Program-made: the position numbers and the translations under genes
Shown here: positions 35,208-43,410 of the stretch, piece after piece
Layout: each line of letters starts with the position of its first letter
Position numbering within the stretch: position 1 is the stretch's first letter
Notes under the pieces: model-generated
Told to the model about the DNA's origin: nothing
Database searches by the model: none
Seen by the model: the letters and a program-made list of their open reading frames with translations, nothing else
Assembly (NCBI GenBank): GCA_038748365.1
Contig: JBCDIZ010000006.1
Span: forward strand, 124,001 to 188,000
DNA length: 64,000 nucleotides
From: Alterisphingorhabdus sp038748365
GTDB taxonomy: Bacteria; Pseudomonadota; Alphaproteobacteria; Sphingomonadales; Sphingomonadaceae
Direction: 5' to 3'

Positions 35208-36407
35208 CTATTCCACCACGAGCCTAACGCCACCATCGTCGGAACTGCCAGGCGATCGTGGAATAACAAATGTCTGCGATGAATAGAGTTCTTCCCGGCT
35301 AGCAGCTCTTAGCTGCTCATCCTCCAGAACGGAAATGTCATTCAGTGATCTACTAGCTGCAGCAACCTGTACCTCTATCGCATTTTTTTGCAGTAAAGAA
35401 AGACTGTCTAATTCTTGTTTTATAAAACCTTTTTGTGTTTCGTTCAAGCCGGTGTCAGTATCGATAAATGCAGCTAATTCACCAAGCTGACTAGCAATAA
35501 AGCCTCTTTCTTCATTCGAGATAGCTTGCTCAGAAGCGAGCCAATATAGACCGATTATCTGTGCATCAGTAATCGTCGAAATATTGAACCCAGTCGCTAG
35601 ATTACCTTTTGCTAGAGTCAGTGGATCCGCTGCGTCTGGTTCACCAGGGTTGCGGGGTTTAACATCGCCTGCCTTAATTGCTGCCTTGGTTAACTCAAGA
35701 ATATTTGCCGGTGTGCATATCATCTGATGATCAATTAGCTGGCGTACCGCGACATCGAAATTTATCTGAGATTTCTTGAGTACTTCTGTCCTGTGCGTTG
35801 AAAGCCCATCCGCTGTAAGCTCACGAACAGCATCGATATTCTCAGCACCGAACAGGAACTGTTCCTCATAAATAGCAAGAGCTGCAAATGTACCTGTCGA
35901 TGCCAGAGTAACTATTTCTAGAAAGTCCTGCTGCTGGTCTGCATCGTTAAAGTCTCTCAGCGCGATAATTCCGGTCAGTACGGCTACCAGTGGAGCAATC
36001 AAAGACCGGGCTGTCCTGACACCAGTCTGCCCACCACCTTTCGCAGCAAAATAGTCATTGCATCGGACGCTGACCAAAGTGAAGCCGGTTTGCAACATCT
36101 CGCGAGCGAGTAAATCATTGTTTGACTGATCTTGGGATTTGCAAGTGGCCTCTGCAAATCTTTGCTCTAGTAGATTATCGGTGTTAAAATTTTTTCTTAG
36201 GTTTGCTGTTGCACCACTAGCCGCTTTTGCAACACCGTCTTTGTAACAAGCGCCTACGTTACCGACATCCGCGATAGTAACCACTCTCGGGGGGCCATTG
36301 ACGGCTTCGTTCAAGCCACATCCACTAATAGAAATTGATAACAGAGCCGTGAAAGCGATTTTGCAAAATGCAGATATATCGCAGCGCAGTGCACCCCAAA
36401 CTTTCAT
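35208..36407 (-). CDS. Hypothetical lipoprotein
   Basis: 399 aa with a lipoprotein signal (ALLSISISGCG, Cys near residue 30). The mature part is mainly helical, with four further Cys and several Gln/Asn/Asp-rich stretches; it ends SSDDGGVRLVVE. No family is recognised. Codon use and base composition are more AT-rich than in the flanking genes, as is the surrounding DNA, which hints at horizontal acquisition. Nothing nearby suggests a function. Confidence 0.7.
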   Translation of the reverse strand: MKVWGALRCDISAFCKIAFTALLSISISGCGLNEAVNGPPRVVTIADVGNVGACYKDGVAKAASGATANLRKNFNTDNLLEQRFAEATCKSQDQSNNDLLAREMLQTGFTLVSVRCNDYFAAKGGGQTGVRTARSLIAPLVAVLTGIIALRDFNDADQQQDFLEIVTLASTGTFAALAIYEEQFLFGAENIDAVRELTADGLSTHRTEVLKKSQINFDVAVRQLIDHQMICTPANILELTKAAIKAGDVKPRNPGEPDAADPLTLAKGNLATGFNISTITDAQIIGLYWLASEQAISNEERGFIASQLGELAAFIDTDTGLNETQKGFIKQELDSLSLLQKNAIEVQVAAASRSLNDISVLEDEQLRAASREELYSSQTFVIPRSPGSSDDGGVRLVVE

Positions 36408-36661
36408 TAGCTTCTACCCCCAAGAAACTCTATCTGCAAAATTCGGCAGACAGTATCAGCTTATAGCCCTATTTTTCAATATTGGCTTCATGGCCTTTTT
36501 TAGCTGCAACCCTTAGGTGATCGTTATATTAATGAAAGCATTGTTCAATGTAAATACAGAATGTAGAATCTTTAAATAAAAGACCTACTCAATTTCGTTA
36601 TATTAATTGCAAAGATCAATTTTAACATTGTTGCTTTAGCATTGTGGCAAACAAACAGAAT
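36408..36661. other. AT-rich spacer with no recognisable gene
   Basis: About 250 bases between the lipoprotein gene and bdhA, clearly richer in A/T than the rest of the window (several TTAATA/AATAAA runs). No ORF, hairpin terminator or RNA motif could be supported here. Confidence 0.5.
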
Positions 36662-37447
36662 TTACTGCACCGTCCAGCCGCCATCCATGCTCAAATTGGC
36701 ACCGGTAATCGCGCTAGCCGCATCGCTGCAGAGATAGACCAGCAGCGATGCCACTTGTTCCTTGGTGACAAATTCCTTCGTCGGCTGCGCCTTTAACAGC
36801 ACATCGTTGATCACCTCATCACGGCTAAGCCCACGGGTCTTCATTGTGTCGGGAATCTGCTCTTCCACCAAAGGTGTCCAGACATAGCCGGGGCTGATCG
36901 CATTGACGGTAATGCCATGCTCGGCAGTTTCCAGCGCCAGTGTTTTGGTGAAACCATCAATACCATGTTTGGCCGCGACATAAGCGCATTTTCCGGGGCT
37001 GGCGACTTTAGAATGTGCCGATGCGGTCGCTATAATCCGCCCCCAGCCTTTCTCTTTCATCCCCGGCACCGCATGACGCGCGGTGTGGAAGCTGGAAGTC
37101 AGGTTGAGTGCCATGATGAGATCCCATTTCTCCGGCGGGAACTCTTCAATCTTGGCGACATATTGCGTACCGGCATTGTTGACGAGAATATCCACGCCGC
37201 CAAAATCCGCATCAGCCATGGCAAACATCTCGGCAATGGCATCCGCATTGGTCAGATCAGCATCGCAATAGGCTGCTTTGCCGCCACTGCTCGCTGCCAA
37301 TGCGGCGCGCTCTTTCTCAATAGCATCTGCATCGCCAAAGCCGTTGATAATAAGATTGGCACCTTCTGCCGCCAAAGCCTTGGCACAGCTCAGACCAATG
37401 CCCGAGGTGGAGCCGGTGACCAGTGCCGTTTTGCCTTTGAGAAACAT
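36662..37447 (-). CDS. bdhA: 3-Hydroxybutyrate dehydrogenase (SDR)
   Basis: NAD-dependent oxidation of D-3-hydroxybutyrate to acetoacetate, a step of polyhydroxybutyrate breakdown. 261 aa. SDR marks: TGSTSGIGLSCAKAL, NNAGTQYVAKIEEFP, catalytic Ser/Tyr/Lys in TASAHSKVASPGKCAYVAAK, and NAISPGYVWTPLVEEQIPD with the C-terminal QPTKEFVTKEQVASLLVYLC, both characteristic of BDH. It lies 33 bases downstream of the patatin gene on the same strand, so the two are probably cotranscribed. Confidence 0.93.
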   Translation of the reverse strand: MFLKGKTALVTGSTSGIGLSCAKALAAEGANLIINGFGDADAIEKERAALAASSGGKAAYCDADLTNADAIAEMFAMADADFGGVDILVNNAGTQYVAKIEEFPPEKWDLIMALNLTSSFHTARHAVPGMKEKGWGRIIATASAHSKVASPGKCAYVAAKHGIDGFTKTLALETAEHGITVNAISPGYVWTPLVEEQIPDTMKTRGLSRDEVINDVLLKAQPTKEFVTKEQVASLLVYLCSDAASAITGANLSMDGGWTVQ

Positions 37448-37480
37448 GAGTATGCGCCTTTATGGTGAATTGAGGTTTTC

Positions 37481-38680
37481 TTAGTCGAGATCAAAAGCAG
37501 CCGTGCGGCCATCGAGAATATTCTGCGCCAGCAGGCCACGCTTCTTGACTACTGAGAGCACAGCATCAATGCCCTGCGCCCAATGTCGCTCCATGGTCGC
37601 GCGGGAAAACTCAAAGTCGCGTGCGCCGCTTTCCCATTCTTCCACCTGGCAGATGAGGTGTACGATGTTGACGGCATTTTCATCCACCATCGCGCGCAGC
37701 CGGGCGACATCTTCATCAGCGCATACTTCAGGCGGTAACTTGTTCAGAACCGAACGAATTGCCTCATGCTCGCGGCGGATTCTGAGATAATTGTCCGTCA
37801 CCGCGCGGGTCCGGCTAGAGTAGCGGATATCTTTCATCCGGCTCAGCACATCGTCAAAATCCTGCGGCATCTTGCCGCGTGCGGGGAAAAGATCGACCTG
37901 AAACACCAGCATATCGGTCGTCTGGTTCTCCAACACATGCGCCAGCGGCGTATTGCTGACAATGCCGCCATCCCAATAATAGCGCCCGTCAATCTCTATC
38001 GGCGGAAAGCCCGGTGGCAGCGCGCCAGAGGCCATTATATGCCGTGCATCAATGCGCGTCGGGTTGACTGGGTCGCGGGTATCAAAATACTGGAAATTGC
38101 CGCTCTCAATATCGACCGCACCGACCGACAGTCGCATCGGGCCGTCATTGAGCCGATCCCAATCGACATATTTGTTCAGCGTCTCTTCCAGTGGAGCCGT
38201 GTTGTAGATGCTGAGAGCGTTGTCGGTTCCCGGCATGGAAAAACCGGGTACCGACATATGCGGCCGATAGAAGCCCGGAACGCCACTTGTAGCTGCCGCA
38301 AACGCCCCCATGCGGTGGTTGGCCTGGCGCCAAAAGGGGTTATCGGCAAAGACAATATTAGGGCTGCCGCTGGTAATCTGCTCCCAGAATTCGCGCAGCC
38401 TTTCCCACGCAGTAGTAAAGGGATTGCCCGCAATAATCGCGCTGTTGATCGCGCCGATGGAAATACCCGCAACCCAATCTATGCGGATATCTTGCGCCAC
38501 CATCGCTTCATAGACACCGGCCTGATAGGAGCCGAGCGCCCCGCCTCCCTGAAGCACCAGTGCTACCGTCTCCGGCAGCGGTATCGCCTGATCCTTGGGC
38601 TTCTTCTCACGCACCTCGCGGCGTTTCTTAACCAGTAACTCATCAGTAACTGGAACGGTTTTCGCTGCTTTTGTGGCCAT
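37481..38680 (-). CDS. Patatin-like phospholipase (DUF3734 type)
   Basis: Ser-Asp dyad acyl hydrolase. The oxyanion loop LVLQGGGALGSYQAG, nucleophile elbow GISIG (near residue 76) and DGG dyad in YYWDGGIVSNTPL are intact. The C-terminal third (about 260-390) matches the DUF3734 extension usual in alphaproteobacterial members. 399 aa, cytoplasmic by sequence. Pairing with bdhA is recurrent and suggests a role in polyhydroxybutyrate or lipid turnover, which is inference. Confidence 0.9.
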   Translation of the reverse strand: MATKAAKTVPVTDELLVKKRREVREKKPKDQAIPLPETVALVLQGGGALGSYQAGVYEAMVAQDIRIDWVAGISIGAINSAIIAGNPFTTAWERLREFWEQITSGSPNIVFADNPFWRQANHRMGAFAAATSGVPGFYRPHMSVPGFSMPGTDNALSIYNTAPLEETLNKYVDWDRLNDGPMRLSVGAVDIESGNFQYFDTRDPVNPTRIDARHIMASGALPPGFPPIEIDGRYYWDGGIVSNTPLAHVLENQTTDMLVFQVDLFPARGKMPQDFDDVLSRMKDIRYSSRTRAVTDNYLRIRREHEAIRSVLNKLPPEVCADEDVARLRAMVDENAVNIVHLICQVEEWESGARDFEFSRATMERHWAQGIDAVLSVVKKRGLLAQNILDGRTAAFDLD

Positions 38681-38762
38681 AATCCGCTACTGCCTAACCC
38701 GTATTTGGCGTTTTACACGCGATCCCCTAATGTCTTTACGCGGATACGCAAAGGGGAATCAC

Positions 38763-39284
38763 ATGATGATGACATTCAAATCTGTAGGGCTAATCATAGC
38801 AGCCTGTGTGACAATAGGCATTAACGACTTGGCCCATGCCCAGACTGCTGACCCTGACAAGACGGATAAGGAAACCGCAGTCGATGTTGCGACACAACCT
38901 GCTGAAGATCTGAATCTGAAAAAAACCAAAATACCTGAGGAATTGCAGGAGGTTGAACAGGCCCCCTATTCAATGGAAGGCATAAGCGGTTGTCGCAGCA
39001 TCCAAAACGCCGTGAAGCGGCTGGACAAGGTGCTGGGTCATGACCTCGATGTCGTCGAGGAAGACAGCAAAGGAGACAAACGCCGCAAGACTGCTGGTTC
39101 GATTGGCAAATCGCTGGTCGGCGGCCTGATCCCGTTTCGTGGCCTGGTAAGAGAGATTACCGGGGCAGCAGCGGAAGAACGGCGCTATAATCAGGCGGTC
39201 TATGCTGGCGTCGTCCGGCGCAGCTTCCTCAAAGGCATAGGCAAGCAACGCGGATGCAGCTTCCCCGGCGCACCCAAGAGCTGA
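38763..39284 (+). CDS. Hypothetical exported protein
   Basis: 173 aa with a cleavable signal peptide (ends near DLAHAQT). A charged linker follows, then a conserved-looking C-terminal half with GISGCRSIQNAVKRLDKVLG, GSLIGGLIP-like GKSLVGGLIPFRGLVREITG and RSFLKGIGKQRGC. It has two Cys, possibly disulfide-bonded. Starting at the first of three tandem ATGs, preceded by AGGGGA; the upstream in-frame stretch was rejected. No family is recognised. Confidence 0.72.
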   Translation: MMMTFKSVGLIIAACVTIGINDLAHAQTADPDKTDKETAVDVATQPAEDLNLKKTKIPEELQEVEQAPYSMEGISGCRSIQNAVKRLDKVLGHDLDVVEEDSKGDKRRKTAGSIGKSLVGGLIPFRGLVREITGAAAEERRYNQAVYAGVVRRSFLKGIGKQRGCSFPGAPKS

Positions 39285-39298
39285 CGCTACAACCAACT

Positions 39299-40447
39299 AT
39301 GAAATTACAAGACTGCCACAATATTGCGGATTTCCGCCGCATCGCCAAAGCGCGCCTGCCCTATCCGGTGTTCCACTATATTGATGGCGCCGCTGATGAT
39401 GAGGTAACGAAGGACCGCAACACCAGCGCCTATGACCATTGCGATCTGGTACCTGATGTGCTGGCGGGCGTTGAGGAGATTGATCTTACCACCCGTGTCA
39501 TGGGGCATGATATCGCCCTGCCCCTGTTTCTCTCGCCAACAGCGCTGCAACGGCTGTTCCACTGGCAAGGCGAGCGTGCGGTCGCCGCTGCGGCGCAGAA
39601 GTTTAACACCTGGTTCGGCATTTCCTCGCTTGCAACAGTGAGCATTGAGGAAATTGGCGAAAGCATCACCACGCCAAAACTGTTTCAGCTCTATATCCAC
39701 AAGGACAAAGGGCTGAACCGGATGATGATTGAACGCTGTCAGGCAGCCAAGTTCGATGCACTGGCGCTGACGGTCGACACCATTGTCGCTGGCAATCGCG
39801 AGCGCTGCCTGCGCACCGGTTTTACCTCGCCGCCACGCCTGACGCCGCGCTCGGCTGTTAGTTTTGCCGCGCATCCGGGATGGACGCTCAACTATCTCTT
39901 CCGCGAGAAGTTTCACCTGCCCAATCTCGATACCCATGTCGCCGAGGGCAGCAATGTCGCGATCTCAGTTGCCGACTATTTCAACACCATGCTCGACCAG
40001 TCGATGAACTGGTCCGATGCTGCCGTTATCCGTGAGCAATGGGGCGGAACCTTTTGTCTTAAGGGGATAATGTCTGCGGCCGATGCCCGCCGCGCGGTCG
40101 AAATCGGCGCCGATGCGATCATGGTCAGCAACCATGGCGGGCGACAGCTCGATGGCAGCCGCTCGCCCTTTGATCAATTGCGCGAGATTGTCGATTCCGT
40201 GGGCGGCGAGATAGAGATTATCTGCGATGGCGGGATACGGCGCGGCACCCATGTGCTCAAGGCGCTGAGCGCAGGCGCTACCGCCTGTTCAGGCGGGCGA
40301 CTCTATCTCTATGCGCTGGCTGCTGCCGGACAAGAAGGCGTTGAACGCAGTCTTGGCAATCTGCAGGCGGAGATCGCTCGCGGTATGAAGCTGATGGGCA
40401 AGACAGGTATTGATCAACTCGGCGAAGAAAACTTGCGCTGGCGGTAG
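39299..40447 (+). CDS. lldD: FMN-dependent alpha-hydroxy-acid (L-lactate) dehydrogenase
   Basis: Oxidises L-lactate or a related 2-hydroxy acid, usually passing electrons to the membrane chain. 382 aa (beta/alpha)8 FMN enzyme: HYIDGAADDEVT at the N-terminus, LSPTALQRLFHW, FQLYIHKDKGL and TVDTIVAGNRERC, then LKGIMSAADARRAVE with the flavin Lys and the catalytic His/Arg motif SNHGGRQLDGS, and finally CDGGIRRGTHVLKALSAGA. Start MKLQDCHNIADF chosen by homology and position. Sequence class fits LldD, but mandelate- or glycolate-type substrates are possible. Confidence 0.9.
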   Translation: MKLQDCHNIADFRRIAKARLPYPVFHYIDGAADDEVTKDRNTSAYDHCDLVPDVLAGVEEIDLTTRVMGHDIALPLFLSPTALQRLFHWQGERAVAAAAQKFNTWFGISSLATVSIEEIGESITTPKLFQLYIHKDKGLNRMMIERCQAAKFDALALTVDTIVAGNRERCLRTGFTSPPRLTPRSAVSFAAHPGWTLNYLFREKFHLPNLDTHVAEGSNVAISVADYFNTMLDQSMNWSDAAVIREQWGGTFCLKGIMSAADARRAVEIGADAIMVSNHGGRQLDGSRSPFDQLREIVDSVGGEIEIICDGGIRRGTHVLKALSAGATACSGGRLYLYALAAAGQEGVERSLGNLQAEIARGMKLMGKTGIDQLGEENLRWR

Positions 40448-40452
40448 CAGGT

Positions 40453-40620
40453 ATCCTCCCCAAGCTTGTCTTGGGGAGGTGGCAGCGCGAAGCGCTGACG
40501 GAGGGGCCGCAGCCCGAAGGGCGAGCATACACCGGTTGCAATCGTCGCAGAGCTCGCCTCCGGCTTCGTCCCCTCCACCGTCTTCGACGGTCCCCCTCCC
40601 CGAGCAAGCTCAGGGAGGAT
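40453..40620. repeat. GC-rich palindromic repeat element (intergenic copy)
   Basis: 168 bases with terminal inverted repeats ATCCTCCC / GGGAGGAT and internal dyads (GCGCGAAGCGCTGACGGAGG, CCGTCTTCGACGG). It fills the gap between the convergent lldD and PH-domain genes. A shorter relative with the same terminal and internal blocks lies at 62835-62962, inside truB. It is not an IS: no ORF and no transposase. Confidence 0.85.
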
Positions 40621-40624
40621 GATA

Positions 40625-41200
40625 TCACCCGATATCAAGCTCACGCACACCACGTTGCTGACGCACCATTTCCACACGGTCGCGTATTTCCCCACGAATA
40701 GAGCGAGCATCGGGCACATTACGCACAATGATCGCGTTGCGGCCATCGGTGGAGAGGCTCGAACGGTCGCTCGACGACATCACCAGATCGCCATTGTCGA
40801 ACATCTGCTGGATGATCGAAAAGGTGACCTTCACATCCTTGATGCGATACAGCTCCACCTCTTCCTCAGCGCGCATCAAAATACCGCGGCGCATAAACAG
40901 GCGGTCGCCATCAAGCCAGTAGATCGATGTCCGATTCCGCAAGAATTTATAAACAAGCCAAGGAATGGCCAGCACCGCAATGGCAATCGCGGCATAGGCA
41001 GCATATTCAAAATAGGCGGCAGTGCCAAAACCAATCGCGGCAGCGGCCAAAATCTGCCAGCCGCTGCCCGATTTGAACAGCCAGGCAGCGGTTGACGAGC
41101 GGAATTCGATCACCGGCAAATGCCCGCCCTTCATCCGCTTTGGCTTTGCGCGCGGGCTTTCCCTGTTGCTGGACCCGTCGCCGGGCAGAATAGTGGCCAT
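40625..41200 (-). CDS. Bacterial PH-domain (YdbS-like) membrane protein
   Basis: 191 aa: a basic cytoplasmic head, two close hydrophobic segments (about 60-95), then a bPH/DUF304-like domain with YWLDGDRLFMRRGILMRAEEE and VELYRIKDVKVTFSIIQQMF, the usual region of this fold. It ends RGVRELDIG. The start at 41200 is preferred for the preceding AGGAGA over an in-frame codon 12 residues upstream. Function of such proteins is unknown; the family is associated with membrane stress. Its stop is four bases from the repeat element. Confidence 0.85.
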   Translation of the reverse strand: MATILPGDGSSNRESPRAKPKRMKGGHLPVIEFRSSTAAWLFKSGSGWQILAAAAIGFGTAAYFEYAAYAAIAIAVLAIPWLVYKFLRNRTSIYWLDGDRLFMRRGILMRAEEEVELYRIKDVKVTFSIIQQMFDNGDLVMSSSDRSSLSTDGRNAIIVRNVPDARSIRGEIRDRVEMVRQQRGVRELDIG

Positions 41201-41281
41201 ATTCGGCCTTTCTCCTGTGAAACTGTCTGTCACCAAGAGACTATCCTGCCGGGCTTTGGCTGTCCATCATGCAACGGCGAT

Positions 41282-42727
41282 TTATGCCGTTGCCTCCGCC
41301 TCCTCGTTCTGTTCCGGCGGCGTCCCGGTCTTGTGACCGAGACCCGACCAGTCGACATTGCGTGTGACATACATCACCAGTGCCAGTGCAACGAAGAGCA
41401 GCAGCGAGCCAACCAGCAGCGCATAGGCTTCCATGTTGAGCAGGACATAAAGCAATGCATATAGGCCGGTGAGTATCCCGCCGACAAAGAGTGCGCGCTT
41501 GGCCCCGCCCAGAACGGCCGCGCTATAAGCACTCAACAGACCGATCATCGCCGCCGATGCACCGAAATAGGCAAACGCAAAGCCAATGACCTCGGCAAAG
41601 GCGAGCAGCAGCACGAAGAACAGGATCAGCCCGAAACCGGTGAGCAGATATTCGGCTGCAGCAACCCGAGCGCCCGCGATAATATCAAACAGCAGGAAGG
41701 TGAGGAAGGTAAAGCCGATAAACAGAAAACCATATTTTACCGCCCGGTCCACCTGGCTGTAGATATTCACCGGCTCGACAAGCGAGATAAGCGGGCTGTT
41801 TTCCAGTGTTTCCGAGGATCGGCCACCGAACATGCCATATTCATAATCGCGTTCGGGGGCTTTATCCTCCAACTGCACCAATGACTGACCGAGCGCCAGA
41901 TTGTCGATGCTGTATTTGGCGGTAAAGCCGGTATCGCTGATTTCGCGTTCTTCGGGCAGGAAATCACCGCCAAAATTGGGATGCGGCCAGCTTGATTTCA
42001 CCGCAAAGTTGCTTGTCCCACCACGCGGCACCAGCGTCAAACGGCCATTACCGCGCATACCATAGCTGTAATCCAGCGCCAGCGGCTCGCCTTCGCTCCA
42101 GTCATGAAAGGCAAAGAAGCCCGCGCCATTGCTGACCGCCAGCCCTTTGCCCGGACGCAGATCAGCAGCGGTGCCATTAACCGTTAGCGTATTGCCCGAA
42201 CCGAGCCCGCGCGGATCGGCAATGGCAAAACGTACTTCCGCCTGATTGAGTTTTAGCGTTTCAGGGTCAACACCATAGCGCGCCAGATCTTCAGGAATAG
42301 CAAAGCGCGCCTGGCCCTTTACCCCCGCTTCATAAACCACAGATTGATAAATGGATTTCTGCCGTACTTCTTCAGCGACATCCACAGCGATATCATTGCT
42401 CTGTGGCGACAGATAAAGCGTACGCGAAACCCGGACGGTACGCGATTTCTTCACCCCATCCTGCTCATATGTCTCAATATTTTCCGTTTCATACGGAATA
42501 ACCATCACCGGTGCGGCCACAATCTGCGCATCGCCCCACCCCTCGGCAATAGCATTACGCGCCGTCTCCGACTGGCTCTGCCGATCATAGACCAGCGCAT
42601 AGACCAACAATAACGGCACCATCAGCAACGCGCCGATAAACACCGCCACCGCCAGCTTAAACCCTGGACTGCGTTCCTTGCGGACCGGTTTTTCCTCTAT
42701 CTCATCTCGATTATGGGCTTCTGCCAT
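41282..42727 (-). CDS. creD: Cell envelope integrity protein CreD
   Basis: Inner-membrane CreD family protein, 481 aa. It has one N-terminal membrane segment (about 22-45), a large periplasmic domain (about 50-305, including ARFAIPEDLARYGVDPETL and ERDYEYGMFGGRSSETLENS) and five or six C-terminal segments from YGFLFIGFTFLTFLLFDI. In enteric bacteria it belongs to the CreBC regulon and affects envelope stability and beta-lactam response; no creBC genes are nearby. Single-gene unit. Confidence 0.93.
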   Translation of the reverse strand: MAEAHNRDEIEEKPVRKERSPGFKLAVAVFIGALLMVPLLLVYALVYDRQSQSETARNAIAEGWGDAQIVAAPVMVIPYETENIETYEQDGVKKSRTVRVSRTLYLSPQSNDIAVDVAEEVRQKSIYQSVVYEAGVKGQARFAIPEDLARYGVDPETLKLNQAEVRFAIADPRGLGSGNTLTVNGTAADLRPGKGLAVSNGAGFFAFHDWSEGEPLALDYSYGMRGNGRLTLVPRGGTSNFAVKSSWPHPNFGGDFLPEEREISDTGFTAKYSIDNLALGQSLVQLEDKAPERDYEYGMFGGRSSETLENSPLISLVEPVNIYSQVDRAVKYGFLFIGFTFLTFLLFDIIAGARVAAAEYLLTGFGLILFFVLLLAFAEVIGFAFAYFGASAAMIGLLSAYSAAVLGGAKRALFVGGILTGLYALLYVLLNMEAYALLVGSLLLFVALALVMYVTRNVDWSGLGHKTGTPPEQNEEAEATA

Positions 42728-42843
42728 AGTCTCTCACTCCCACCAATTCATCGCTCATATGAAACGTTTCGTCTATGGATGAGATTCTGAATTGGAGGTT
42801 AAGCTGTCGAGAGTGATGAGTATTTTACGTCTTGTTGCTGCCA

Positions 42844-42860
42844 TTACCAAAATTTGGTAA
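42844..42860. promoter_or_regulatory. Probable operator of the second ParDE module
   Basis: Perfect inverted repeat TTACCAAA-A-TTTGGTAA immediately before a consensus Shine-Dalgarno (AGGAGG at 42861-42866) and the parD ATG at 42870. Bound antitoxin would cover the ribosome-binding region or promoter, fitting autoregulation. Confidence 0.6.
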
Positions 42861-42869
42861 AGGAGGCTT

Positions 42870-43127
42870 ATGGCTACGAAAAATACTTCAGTCGCCTTGA
42901 GCGATCATAACCTGGAATTCATACATCAGGAAGTGTCCTCAGGACGCTTTGCTTCGACGAGCGAAGTCATTCGCGATGCTTTAAGACTGGCAGCAGAACG
43001 CAAGATGAAAATTGAAGCCTTGCGTGAGGCGTTGATTGAAGGTGAGCAAAGCGGTCCTGCTCGCGAGTTCGATTGGGACGAATTCATGAAGCGCAGGTTC
43101 GGCAGCACGAACGACGATGCTGCTTAA
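42870..43127 (+). CDS. parD: ParD family antitoxin (second module)
   Basis: 85-aa CopG/RHH antitoxin: NTSVALSDHNLEFIHQEVSS and FASTSEVIRDALRLAAERK form the DNA-binding domain, and ALIEGEQSGPAREFDWDEFM is the toxin-wrapping tail typical of ParD. It overlaps parE by 11 bases. Sequence differs clearly from the parD at 20.3 kb, so the two modules are not recent duplicates. Confidence 0.94.
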   Translation: MATKNTSVALSDHNLEFIHQEVSSGRFASTSEVIRDALRLAAERKMKIEALREALIEGEQSGPAREFDWDEFMKRRFGSTNDDAA

Positions 43128-43410
43128 GGTCGCTTATCGCCCGGCGGCAGACAGCGACATTGAGGCTATTGCCGATTACACGATTGAGAGATGGGGGCTA
43201 AGCCAAGCGCAAAGCTATCTGGCGGCGCTTCGTGCTGATGCTGAAAGCCTCGCCGAAAATGCGCTTCTTTATCCCATTCATCAAGCAAGTGGTTTGGGTA
43301 TGCGCCGCATGAAAAGCGGGCATCATAACATTTTCTATCTGCTTTCAGACGAGACTGTTGAGATTATTCGTATTCTGCACGAGCGCATGGATACGGATAA
43401 CCTAATCTAA
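43117..43410 (+). CDS. parE: ParE family toxin (second module)
   Basis: 97 aa RelE/ParE-fold toxin: VAYRPAADSDIEAIADYTIE at the start, the AQSYLAALRADAESLAE helix, then GLGMRRMKSGHHNIFYLL and a C-terminal VEIIRILHERMDTDNLI, all in the usual places. Normal ATG start. Its stop codon is directly adjacent to the sdhA stop on the other strand, with no spacer. Confidence 0.94.
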   Translation: MLLKVAYRPAADSDIEAIADYTIERWGLSQAQSYLAALRADAESLAENALLYPIHQASGLGMRRMKSGHHNIFYLLSDETVEIIRILHERMDTDNLI

